A stretch of 50,533 nt of DNA. Source: an uncultured Bacteroidales bacterium (GTDB taxonomy: Bacteria > Bacteroidota > Bacteroidia > Bacteroidales > Muribaculaceae). The stretch is from positions 1 through 50,533 of the forward strand of contig CACYQB010000021.1 of NCBI GenBank assembly GCA_902776435.1. The letters are read 5' to 3'. Below, piece after piece: positions 25,899 to 33,778 of the stretch (position 1 is its first letter; each line of letters begins with the position of its first letter). A program made the translations under genes and the position numbers. Below the pieces are notes generated by a model that had not been told where the DNA came from, did no database searches, and saw only the letters and a list, made by a program, of their open reading frames with translations.

Positions 25899-25930
25899 CA
25901 AAGGTAGTGCAAGTTGAACGAAATGCCAAA
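25899..25930 (-). promoter_or_regulatory. Promoter directly at the start codon (leaderless candidate)
   Basis: Minus-strand TTTG (25927-25930), 20 bp, TACCTTTG (25899-25906). The predicted start of transcription, about 7-8 bases on, coincides with the ATG at 25889-25891. Confidence 0.65.
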
Positions 25931-25984
25931 TTTTTGCCGCAATCTTGCCCAGGGCAACAAAAAAAGCAGTAAATTCGCTCGCTT

Positions 25985-26115
25985 ATTAGGTATTAGGTTT
26001 TAGGTTTTAGGTGTTAGGTGTTAGGTGTTAGGCGTTAGGCGATAGTATTCGTACTTACAACTAAAAACTTACAACTTAAAACTTAAAACTAAAAACTTAC
26101 AACTAAAAAACTAAA
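25985..26115. repeat. Heptamer-periodic tandem repeats
   Basis: About eight 7-base units TTAGGTA/TTAGGTT/TTAGGTG/TTAGGCG (25985-26043), then a second run of 7-base units such as CTTAAAA, CTTACAA and CTAAAAA up to the DUF2851 start. Shorter relatives are near 9360-9400, 12275-12310 and 41075-41100. They look like slippage-expanded intergenic sequence. Confidence 0.7.
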
Positions 26116-26120
26116 AACAA

Positions 26121-27401
26121 ATGGAAGGACTGCTGCAATACATCTGGCAACACAAGTTGTGGCTCAGTGAGGACATGGTGACCAATGACGGCCGCCGTGT
26201 GCGCGTCCTTGACCCTGGCCTGTTGAACACCGATTCGGGTCCTGATTTCTTCAATGCCAAGGTGGAGATTGACGGACACACCTGGGTGGGCAACGTCGAA
26301 ATCCACGTGCGCGCCAGCGACTGGAAGCGCCACCATCATGACGAGGATGCTGCCTATGACAGCGTTATCCTGCACGTCGTTGAAAAAGATGATGCGCCCG
26401 TCCATCGCATCAATGGCGAACTCGTCCCGCAAGTCGAACTCAAGGTGTCGCCACGGTTCAACGAGTCCTACGATCGTCTGGTCAATGCCAAAGTGGAGTT
26501 ACCCTGTGCTGCACGCATCAAGGAGGTGCCCCAACTCACCGTTACCGAGTGGATCGAGGCTCTGGCGTTCGAGCGGTTGCACGGCAAGGTGGACCGCGTG
26601 CGTGAACTCTATGACCGCTATCATGGCAGTTGGGAGGATATTTGCTATGTACTGCTGGCCAGGACGCTCGGTTTCGGCATCAACAACGAGGCCTTTGAGC
26701 GGCTGGCGCGCGTCACGCCGCTGCGCCTGCTGCACAAACACAGCGACTCCATCTTGCAGGTCGAAGCGCTACTGTTCGGCCAGGCGGGCTTGTTGAACGG
26801 CGCTCATAGCGACGAGTCCTATTACCAGCAGTTGATGAGGGAGTATGCCTTCCTGGCCAACAAATTCTCACTGCGGCCCATCGAGGGCACGGCATGGCGC
26901 CTGTTCCGCAGCCGTCCTCAGAATTTTCCCTACCGCCGCATCGCCCTGCTGGCGCAATTTGTTCAAGGCGGTTTCAACCTGATGAACGACATCCTGCACA
27001 CCGACGACACGAAGGCCCTGCGCCAACTCTTTGACATCGAATTGAGCGGCTACTGGACCACACACTACTCCTTCGGCAAGCCATCGCCCAGCGCTGGCCG
27101 AGCCTTGAGCAACAGCAGCATCGACATCGTGCTCATCAATACCGTCGCCCCACTCTACTATGCCTATGGGGAGCTGACTGACGATTACCAGATGACCGAC
27201 CGAGCCATTGCCCTCCTGGAGGACATCCGCCCCGAACAAAACAGCATAGTCACCATGTTCCGCAATGCCGGAATCAAGTGTGACGACGCCCTCACCAGCC
27301 AAGCCCTCATCCAACTGCGTCGCAACTACTGCGAAGCCCGCAAGTGCATCTACTGCCGCCTGGGCCACCGCCTCCTCGCCACCGACGCCCGCAATCAATA
27401 A
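26121..27401 (+). CDS. DUF2851 family protein
   Basis: 426 residues, a full-length member of DUF2851, a family found almost only in Bacteroidota. Typical pieces are EGLLQYIWQHKLW at the start, VLDPGLLNTDSGPDFFNAKVEIDGHTWVGNVEIHVRASDW, YDSVILHVVEKDD, and a C-terminal CEARKCIYCRLGHRLL with three cysteines. The N-terminal half resembles a nuclease-like fold in its conserved D/E...E...H pattern, but no function is established. Cytosolic. The upstream heptamer repeats leave no obvious promoter. Confidence 0.9.
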   Translation: MEGLLQYIWQHKLWLSEDMVTNDGRRVRVLDPGLLNTDSGPDFFNAKVEIDGHTWVGNVEIHVRASDWKRHHHDEDAAYDSVILHVVEKDDAPVHRINGELVPQVELKVSPRFNESYDRLVNAKVELPCAARIKEVPQLTVTEWIEALAFERLHGKVDRVRELYDRYHGSWEDICYVLLARTLGFGINNEAFERLARVTPLRLLHKHSDSILQVEALLFGQAGLLNGAHSDESYYQQLMREYAFLANKFSLRPIEGTAWRLFRSRPQNFPYRRIALLAQFVQGGFNLMNDILHTDDTKALRQLFDIELSGYWTTHYSFGKPSPSAGRALSNSSIDIVLINTVAPLYYAYGELTDDYQMTDRAIALLEDIRPEQNSIVTMFRNAGIKCDDALTSQALIQLRRNYCEARKCIYCRLGHRLLATDARNQ

Positions 27402-27451
27402 CAACTGAGTATTCTGAAAAATCTGAGGCTAACGCTCTCGAGATTAAAACT

Positions 27452-27485
27452 CGGGTCAAAAGTCCACCAGTTGACTTTTGACCCG
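27452..27485. terminator. Bidirectional terminator
   Basis: A 13-bp perfect stem CGGGTCAAAAGTC (27452-27464) and GACTTTTGACCCG (27473-27485) between two convergent genes. T-rich sequence follows on the minus strand. Confidence 0.75.
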
Positions 27486-27516
27486 AAAGTCTTTAGGAAA
27501 CCCTAAAATAAAACGC

Positions 27517-28617
27517 TTAGTTGCCGCTCAGGAGTTGGTCGATAAGGGCGGTGACATCCTTGATGGAAACGTTACCGTCGCCGTCCACGTCACAGTAGGC
27601 GGGGATCTCCTCACCACCCAGCAACTGGTCAATGATATTGGTCACATCGTTGATAGCGATGTTGCCGTCACCGTTGATATCGCCAGGGCCAGCACCGATA
27701 AACGGAACGATGTGCGTGAACTTTCCCCACTCATCATGTGCACGATATTCCTCAATTGATTCATTAGGCACAAACAACGTCACCTGGTCATAGAGCGTGT
27801 TTCCATCAAAGCCTACCTGAGCATATTGATCGTTCCAATAGAACCCAACATAGTCATCACTAAACAGGTATCCTGCATCGGGTGGTGTCACAGCATGGAT
27901 GGTCATGCGCTTCAAGTTGATGCATCCAGCAAATGCAGAACCACCAACTTGAACTACTGTGCCAGGCAACTCCACGCTCGTAATATCACAAGGGAAATTC
28001 ACAGTACATGCAAAGGCAGCAGGACGTAGCCCAGCAACTGTATAGGTCTCATCCCTGAAAACCAATTCACTCGGAATGATGATATCTCCAGTATAGGGCT
28101 GAGAGGAAAGTCCTGACTCACCGCTGCAACAAACATAAACATCGGAACTCGGCATTTCTTCGTACCACGGGGCAGCCGTATAACCATAATCAAGATAATA
28201 CTGTAAGCCATCAACAATACAAGCGGCATAAAGAACATCGTCGAGAATAGATGCTGTGCCATAGACCACATCACTCGGGAGTTTGCCATCGGCCACAGCA
28301 TAGACCTCAACAGTCGTTTCTCCGAGGCCACTTCCGGGAATCGGATTACCCGTGTATTCCTCCCATTCAGACGGACCATATCCTTTATCGCGCCGGTAAT
28401 AGATAGTTCCATCGATTTCATCAGCATTGGTGACCACGACAAATTGGAACATAGTAATAATGTAATCGATATAGTCAGCCTGCTGCTCACTATGCCAGTA
28501 CTGGACATCCGAGTATCCCTCGAGGATGGGCGCGGTTGTCTGCTCCATGTCTTGAGCACTCATGGCTGTCGAGAATGCAGCCATCAACATCAGTGTTAAA
28601 AGTAAATTCATTCTCAT
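27517..28617 (-). CDS. Secreted protein with dockerin-like tail and a short LRR region
   Basis: About 366 residues from the ATG at 28617, where the signal peptide starts (MRMNLLLTLMLMAAFSTAMSAQ). The first 130 residues are unrecognised strands. A middle part (ELVFRDETYTVAGLRPAAF, VELPGTVVQVGGSAFAGCINL) contains one or two degenerate BspA repeats, followed by LFVPNESIEEYRAHDEW. The end has two dockerin-like modules (DINGDGNIAINDVTNIIDQL and DVDGDGNVSIKDVTALIDQL). Secreted, function unknown. A near-consensus -7 (TAATTTCG) lies about 35 bases upstream. Confidence 0.75.
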   Translation of the reverse strand: MRMNLLLTLMLMAAFSTAMSAQDMEQTTAPILEGYSDVQYWHSEQQADYIDYIITMFQFVVVTNADEIDGTIYYRRDKGYGPSEWEEYTGNPIPGSGLGETTVEVYAVADGKLPSDVVYGTASILDDVLYAACIVDGLQYYLDYGYTAAPWYEEMPSSDVYVCCSGESGLSSQPYTGDIIIPSELVFRDETYTVAGLRPAAFACTVNFPCDITSVELPGTVVQVGGSAFAGCINLKRMTIHAVTPPDAGYLFSDDYVGFYWNDQYAQVGFDGNTLYDQVTLFVPNESIEEYRAHDEWGKFTHIVPFIGAGPGDINGDGNIAINDVTNIIDQLLGGEEIPAYCDVDGDGNVSIKDVTALIDQLLSGN

Positions 28618-28784
28618 ACCGGTAATCATTTTTAGTTGTTAATATAATAGTTACTGGTGCGAAATTACTATTTCACACCAACAACTGCAACAGATTTCAC
28701 GCCGTGAACCCGTTGGACGTTATTTTTTTATGAGAAAGTGTCTAAAATTTTTACACTCGCTGACCTCTGACGGTCATGGATCGC

Positions 28785-31214
28785 CTATACCGAATCAGGA
28801 ACAGATGCGGGATCCTCGAGTCGCTCATCGGGATTGAAGTCGTCGGTCAAGGGAATTGTAAGGCTATCCTCGTTGAACTCTAACATGGTAGAGTCAAATT
28901 CCTCGACCGTCCCCAAGGCTGAGCAGCCCGAATAGAGGGCGGCATCGAGGGGTTCCTTACAGGGCTGGAAGCGCTGGTGATAGTCCTTGAACTGCGGATC
29001 ACTCAACACAAGTTGCAGGAAGCGGCCACAGATGGGCAATGCCGTGCGGCTACCCTGTCCCAGTGCACCCCAACGGAAATGGATCTGACGGTACTCACCA
29101 CCAACCCAAGAGCCACAGACAAGGCCTGGAGACACAGCGACGAACCACGCATCGGCATGCCGGTTACTGGTTCCAGTCTTGCCACCCAGGTCCACATCAT
29201 AGAGCGGGCGAGTGATATATCCATTCAAGGCCATACCCGTTCCACCCGCGTCGGTGCGGCATGCCAGGAGCATCTGCTGCATGAGCCATGCCGAGCGGTA
29301 AGACATCGCGCGCTCCTGATGGCTGGGTGCCTTGTAGATTTCCTTGCCGTCACGATCAACGATGCGAGTGACGATGACAGGGTCGTTGCGCACACCGTCG
29401 TTGACCACAGTACAATAAGCATTTACAAGTTCCATCAAGTCCACATCGCTGGCACCCAACGACAGCGCAGGCTTAGGCTCCATCGGCGAATTGATGCCCA
29501 TGTCATGGGCGAGTTGGGCAATCTGGGCAAAGCCCACCTCATTTCCCACGCGCACGGTCACACTGTTAATACTCTGGGCAAATGCGGCACGCAAGGTCAT
29601 CTCAGCGCCAGTGAAGGTGCCATTAGCGTTGGTCGGGCGCCAATGCTCCAACTCGTGTTTCTCCTCATTATATACTAAGGTGTCGATATACTCGTCAAGG
29701 CGACGGTCACAGGGCACGAGTCCTTGCTCCATCGCAGCAGCATAAACAAACAACTTGAAGGTGGAACCGGGCTGGTGCTTGGCGCGCACCTTGTCATATT
29801 TCCACGTATCGAAATCCACATCGCCCACCCAGGCCTTGACGTGTCCGTTGCTGGGTTCCATCGCGATAAAACCGCAGTGCATGAAGTGGAGCATGTAGCG
29901 CACCGAATCCATCGAACTCATCTCCATGTACAGGGAGTCGTTCTCATAGTCGAACAGGTGCACCATGTGGGGCTGGTTCATGTAATAGTTGACCGAATCC
30001 AGATCGTTAGGATAGCGGGCCAGCAACTCATGGTAGATGGGCGTGTTGCGCGCCTTGTCCTCGACAAAGTTGGCGATAGGCTGGTTATTATCGTCAAGCC
30101 AGCAGTCCTGATTGCCCCAGTGGCTCTTGAAATTCTGCTGGACGACTTTCATCTTCTCGCTCACAGCCTGCTCGGCATATTCCTGCATCTTGGAATCAAG
30201 TGTGGTGTAAATCTTGAGTCCATCGCGCTCCAAGTCGAGTTTCAGGCCTTGGGCCTTGGCGATATCTTCGATTTCGCGAGCCACCGCCTCACGGAAGTAA
30301 GGAGCGACGCCATCGTAGTTGGTTTCGAGGGTGTATTTCAAGTCGATGGGCAGAGAAGATACGCGTTCATACTCTGCCTGAGTGAGGTCGCCATGCTCAA
30401 CCATGTTTTTCAGCACCTGGTTGCGACGGCGCAGGCTGTTCTTGGGGTTGATGCGCGGATTATAGGTGCTGGTCGCCTTGAGCAGACCGACAAGCACGGC
30501 GCTCTCCTCGAGTTTCAGGTCTCGGGGTGTGGTCTTGAAGTAGGTGTTGGCTGCCGTCTTGATGCCGTAAGCATTGCTGCCGAAGTCCACCGTGTTGGCA
30601 TACATCTCGAGGATTTCCTGCTTGCTGTAGAAGATTTCGAGTTTGGTGGCGATGATCCACTCTTTACTCTTCATGATGAGCATCTTCACCCCAGGGATAT
30701 AGCCAAGCAGACCCGTCGAATAATCGCTGCGGGTGCGGAACATGTTCTTCACCAACTGCTGGGTGATGGTGCTCGCCCCACGGGGACGTCCATGCAGCAC
30801 CATATCCTTGAGCGCAGCGCCCAGACCGCTGAAGTCGATGCCATGATGGCTGTAGAAGCGCTCGTCTTCAGTATCAATAAGCACTTGGAAGAACTGCGGA
30901 TTGATCGAGTCATAAGGCACAGGCGTACGATTCTCATCATAATACTTACCGATGGTCTTGCCGTCGGCGCTATACAGGTAACTCGCCTCGGGATTGCGCG
31001 GGTGCATGATGCTGTGGGTACTGGGTGACTTTCCGAAGAGCCACAGCAGATTGATGTCAACGGCAATCAGATACAAGAGGAAGAGGATGATGAATGTACC
31101 GAGTGCGGCCAATGTCTTGACCCACCAGGGTCGTCCGCGGTACAATCCCTTGTACCACACCTTGAAGCGGTGCCAATTGCGGGTTATGATATTTCCTTTA
31201 GATTGATCGTTCAT
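28785..31214 (-). CDS. Class A penicillin-binding protein (PBP1A-like)
   Basis: 809 residues, bifunctional peptidoglycan synthase. A short cytoplasmic tail and one TM (about 33-53) precede the GT51 glycosyltransferase domain, with EDERFYSHHGID (catalytic Glu116) and RGASTITQQLVKNMF (145-159). The transpeptidase domain has all three motifs: S484-TFK487, S548-IN550 and K679-TG. It polymerises lipid II and cross-links the strands on the periplasmic face. Length is normal. The GT2 gene lies 38 bases upstream on the same strand, so the two are probably one operon. Confidence 0.95.
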   Translation of the reverse strand: MNDQSKGNIITRNWHRFKVWYKGLYRGRPWWVKTLAALGTFIILFLLYLIAVDINLLWLFGKSPSTHSIMHPRNPEASYLYSADGKTIGKYYDENRTPVPYDSINPQFFQVLIDTEDERFYSHHGIDFSGLGAALKDMVLHGRPRGASTITQQLVKNMFRTRSDYSTGLLGYIPGVKMLIMKSKEWIIATKLEIFYSKQEILEMYANTVDFGSNAYGIKTAANTYFKTTPRDLKLEESAVLVGLLKATSTYNPRINPKNSLRRRNQVLKNMVEHGDLTQAEYERVSSLPIDLKYTLETNYDGVAPYFREAVAREIEDIAKAQGLKLDLERDGLKIYTTLDSKMQEYAEQAVSEKMKVVQQNFKSHWGNQDCWLDDNNQPIANFVEDKARNTPIYHELLARYPNDLDSVNYYMNQPHMVHLFDYENDSLYMEMSSMDSVRYMLHFMHCGFIAMEPSNGHVKAWVGDVDFDTWKYDKVRAKHQPGSTFKLFVYAAAMEQGLVPCDRRLDEYIDTLVYNEEKHELEHWRPTNANGTFTGAEMTLRAAFAQSINSVTVRVGNEVGFAQIAQLAHDMGINSPMEPKPALSLGASDVDLMELVNAYCTVVNDGVRNDPVIVTRIVDRDGKEIYKAPSHQERAMSYRSAWLMQQMLLACRTDAGGTGMALNGYITRPLYDVDLGGKTGTSNRHADAWFVAVSPGLVCGSWVGGEYRQIHFRWGALGQGSRTALPICGRFLQLVLSDPQFKDYHQRFQPCKEPLDAALYSGCSALGTVEEFDSTMLEFNEDSLTIPLTDDFNPDERLEDPASVPDSV

Positions 31215-31252
31215 ACTAATAATATAGAAGATTAAGAATCTATGTGTCTTGA

Positions 31253-32008
31253 CTACTGAATATTGGCGCTAGAGCCGAATCGGCGTTTCAAGTAACGCGG
31301 AATGAAAGACAAGTGGCGCAGCACCGCCTTAACCATGCCATAATGATGGCTCATGATGCGGAACCGCTCACGCAATGACTCCCGATGATGGCGCGTGGTC
31401 ATGCCGTCGGCCAGGTAGCTGATGATGGGCTTGGGACCGACATAGGCATTTGCGGGAGACTTGCGCAACACCTTGATGCACCAGTCATAATCGGCACTGA
31501 ACCGATACTGCAGGTCATACTTGGGCACTAAATCACGACGCGCGACAAAGGCCTGGTGGCACACAACCATACCATTGAGGAAACTGCCTGCGGTCAAGCG
31601 CTTGGGTGCCCTCAGATGGCGCATACCCACCACGTTGCGGTTTTTATCCACCAATTGCGTCTGGCCATAGATGACACCGGGGCTATCGGCAGTGAGCACC
31701 GCCAAGCGAGCCAACACGGTGTCGTCGGCAAACGCGTCGCCGGCATTCAAGAAAATCAGGTAACGTCCCCGAGCCCGCTCGATGCCCTTGTTCATAGCGT
31801 CATACAATCCGTTATCGGGCTCACTGAACACACGCAGCCCCGCTATCGACGCCTGACGCACGATAGACAACGTGTCATCGGTCGACGCGCCATCGATGAT
31901 CAGCATCTCGTAGTCACTGCTCGTCTGCCGCTGCACACTCTGCATCGTGGGTGCTATAACACCCGCTGCATTCCATGTCACAGTTATGATAGAAAATAGC
32001 GGATCCAT
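31253..32008 (-). CDS. Family 2 glycosyltransferase
   Basis: 251 residues with a GT-A fold: FSIITVTWNAAGV at the start, LIIDGASTDDTL (nucleotide-sugar aspartates), a QR/DNGLYDAMNKGI motif and LIFLNAGDAF for the DXD-like metal site. It is the type of small cytosolic transferase (WcaA/EpsE-like) used for cell-surface glycans. The sugar and acceptor cannot be told. First gene of a likely operon with the penicillin-binding protein; promoter at 32035-32066. Confidence 0.88.
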   Translation of the reverse strand: MDPLFSIITVTWNAAGVIAPTMQSVQRQTSSDYEMLIIDGASTDDTLSIVRQASIAGLRVFSEPDNGLYDAMNKGIERARGRYLIFLNAGDAFADDTVLARLAVLTADSPGVIYGQTQLVDKNRNVVGMRHLRAPKRLTAGSFLNGMVVCHQAFVARRDLVPKYDLQYRFSADYDWCIKVLRKSPANAYVGPKPIISYLADGMTTRHHRESLRERFRIMSHHYGMVKAVLRHLSFIPRYLKRRFGSSANIQ

Positions 32009-32034
32009 GCCTCAATAATGGTTTATTGAATGCA

Positions 32035-32066
32035 CAAAATTACAGTTTTCTGAGATATTTCACAAT
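32035..32066 (-). promoter_or_regulatory. Promoter of the GT2-PBP operon
   Basis: Minus-strand ATTG (32063-32066, one mismatch) and TAATTTTG (32035-32042) with a 20-bp spacer; 26 bases before the ATG. Confidence 0.55.
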
Positions 32067-32111
32067 CAAATGACCATTTTTTGCGTTTATTACACATAAT
32101 AAAGTTAATAT

Positions 32112-32606
32112 ATGACAACAATTACCAAGTTTTTCAGCATCCTCGTCGCCCTTGTGGTTCTGCTCATGGCGGCATCTTGTGAGAAGATCGACAACAAGGC
32201 AGTGCCGCGCTTCACCGTGCGCATCGACCTGAGCGGCTTCGCCCTTTGGAACACTTATGGTGTCAACGGCGTGGGCGACTACCGCATCTTCAACCGCGAA
32301 AAAGGCATCCCCGCCAACTTCCCGTACAACGTCAACACCTACACGGGCTACGGCGGCGTCCTGCTCATGATGTGCCTGGATGGTCCATCGGCCTACGACT
32401 TGGCATGCCCGGTCGAATCAAGCCAATACGTCACCCTCTCGATTGACCCCGATAACTTTGAGGCCTACTGCCCCAAATGCGGCTCCCGCTACAATCCCCT
32501 GACGGGTGCCGGCGGGCCAATCCGCGGCGTTGCCATCAACAACAAGGTCGGCATGCGCATCTACCATGTCACCCCCAACAACGGAGGTTACTTCATCAGT
32601 AATTGA
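32112..32606 (+). CDS. Lipoprotein with a Rieske-like fold, cluster ligands altered
   Basis: 164 residues. A lipoprotein signal peptide with lipobox LMAASC places it in the envelope. The rest has the strand pattern of small Bacteroidota Rieske-like proteins: GGVLLMMCLDGPSAYDLACPVES, then EAYCPKCGSRYNPLTGAGGP. A true Rieske site needs two Cys and two His; here the pattern CP-VE and CPKCGS lacks both His, so a [2Fe-2S] Rieske cluster is unlikely, though three cysteines remain. Function unknown. Confidence 0.65.
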   Translation: MTTITKFFSILVALVVLLMAASCEKIDNKAVPRFTVRIDLSGFALWNTYGVNGVGDYRIFNREKGIPANFPYNVNTYTGYGGVLLMMCLDGPSAYDLACPVESSQYVTLSIDPDNFEAYCPKCGSRYNPLTGAGGPIRGVAINNKVGMRIYHVTPNNGGYFISN

Positions 32607-32679
32607 CCGCGTCCCGAAACAGGGTAAACGGTCGCAACGTAAAAACGAGTATGTTCCACGCTTTGCGGCCAAGATTTCC

Positions 32680-32702
32680 ATGGGGAAAACACCCCATTTT
32701 TC
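32680..32702 (+). terminator. Rho-independent terminator
   Basis: ATGGGG (32680-32685) pairs with CCCCAT (32692-32697), followed by a T-run, for the lipoprotein gene. A second hairpin (32719-32755, AGGGCC/GGCCCT with an inner TTGCA/TGCAA) follows. The rest of the gap to 32965 is AT-rich and shows no gene. Confidence 0.7.
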
Positions 32703-32969
32703 ACTTTTTTGATAAAACAGGGCCACAAGGTTGCAAAATGCAATTTTGAGGCCCTTTCAACCATCTCGAGTGAACGGTTTTGATGGCAAAAGTTCAAAAA
32801 ATAAATCTTATAGGATGCCATTTATTGTTAAAAAGTGTAAATCTTTTCATTTTTAATTTCCAAAATTTAAACATTCAAGGTCGCCGCGACGCCCCATTAT
32901 GAGGGCTTTTGCGTGGAACATTTTGTTAAAACCGCCATTTTTGCCAAATGTTTACAAGTGTTTAAATAG

Positions 32970-33001
32970 TTTGGTCGGGTTATCAGGTTGGGCTACCTTT
33001 G
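32970..33001 (+). promoter_or_regulatory. Promoter of the NlpC/P60 gene
   Basis: TTTG (32970-32973), 20 bp, TACCTTTG (32994-33001): an exact consensus. It predicts a leader of about 92 bases. Confidence 0.8.
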
Positions 33002-33017
33002 CATCGACAAACCAGGG

Positions 33018-33048
33018 CGTGGGGTGTCGATTCGTTCCCGACACCACG
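33018..33048 (+). promoter_or_regulatory. Hairpin in the leader of the NlpC/P60 mRNA
   Basis: CGTG and GTGTCG (33018-33029, with a GG bulge) pair with CGACACCACG (33039-33048) near the predicted 5' end of the transcript. It may protect the mRNA or carry regulation; no known riboswitch is recognised. Confidence 0.45.
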
Positions 33049-33099
33049 TAAAGAAGCCTAAGCTTGAGTTTCGCTTCCAGCCCTTCTAAAACAATTATT

Positions 33100-33633
33100 A
33101 TGAGTTTTATTAAAAGTAAAATAAGTTTATCTGCATTATTCGTACTTTTAGCAATCACCATTACCAGCTTCTCGGTACAGGGACAGCAGTTGTCCAACCG
33201 CCAGCGCGGAACCGTGCTCGAACAGCTTGAGCAAAACAGCCGTAACAACATCGTTGATCAAGTCATCAATTACGCATACCGCTTCCGTGGTACGCCTTAT
33301 CGTTATGGAGCCATGTCCCCCCGCGGATTTGACTGCTCCGGCTTTACCAGCTATGTATTCAAGCGTTTCGGCATCAATCTCGACCGCTCGTCACGAGGCC
33401 AGATTTTTGATGGTGTGCGCGTGAAGAAGACCGAGTTGCAGCCTGGTGACCTCGTGTTCTTCCAGGGCCGTTCTGGCCGTGGTGGTGTGGGACACGTTGG
33501 CATCGTCACCCGCGTCAACGACGACAACACTTTCCACTTCATCCACTCGGCTTGCAGCAGCGGTGTGACCGAGAGCAAGAACACCGAGTCCTACTACAGC
33601 CGCCGCTACGTCGGTGCCTGCCGCGTCCTGTAA
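33100..33633 (+). CDS. NlpC/P60 family cell-wall peptidase
   Basis: About 177 residues. The frame opens earlier, but the ATG at 33100 starts the signal peptide (MSFIKSKISLSALFVLLAITITSFSVQG). The single NlpC/P60 domain has the catalytic cysteine in GFDCSGFTSYVF, the histidine in GHVGIV and a third polar residue in FIHSA. It is preceded by the usual YRFRGTPYRYG start. Such enzymes cut the D-Glu-diamino-acid bond in peptidoglycan stem peptides, outside the inner membrane. Own promoter and terminator. Confidence 0.92.
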   Translation: MSFIKSKISLSALFVLLAITITSFSVQGQQLSNRQRGTVLEQLEQNSRNNIVDQVINYAYRFRGTPYRYGAMSPRGFDCSGFTSYVFKRFGINLDRSSRGQIFDGVRVKKTELQPGDLVFFQGRSGRGGVGHVGIVTRVNDDNTFHFIHSACSSGVTESKNTESYYSRRYVGACRVL

Positions 33634-33662
33634 AACAAACCATATACTAAACGATATCACAC

Positions 33663-33700
33663 AGTGTGCGTTCTCACAAGGGAGCGCACACTTGTTTTAT
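33663..33700 (+). terminator. Rho-independent terminator
   Basis: AGTGTGCG (33663-33670) pairs with CGCACACT (33685-33692), with further pairing inside, then TGTTTTAT. Confidence 0.85.
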
Positions 33701-33723
33701 CGCTATAATATATCTGTTCAAGG

Positions 33724-33755
33724 CTTGCAGCATTGACGCATTTTTCATAGCTTTG
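33724..33755 (+). promoter_or_regulatory. Promoter of the esterase gene
   Basis: CTTG (33724-33727), 20 bp, TAGCTTTG (33748-33755); 23 bases before the ATG. Confidence 0.65.
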
Positions 33756-33778
33756 CGCCAACCATTCAAGACAAAACT

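Noticed and set aside
25985-26043. Telomere-like TTTAGGT repeats
   Set aside because: A bacterial chromosome segment with normal genes on both sides; simple slippage repeats explain it.
29724-31028. 434-codon open frame opposite the penicillin-binding protein
   Set aside because: Shadow of a gene with all GT51 and transpeptidase motifs.
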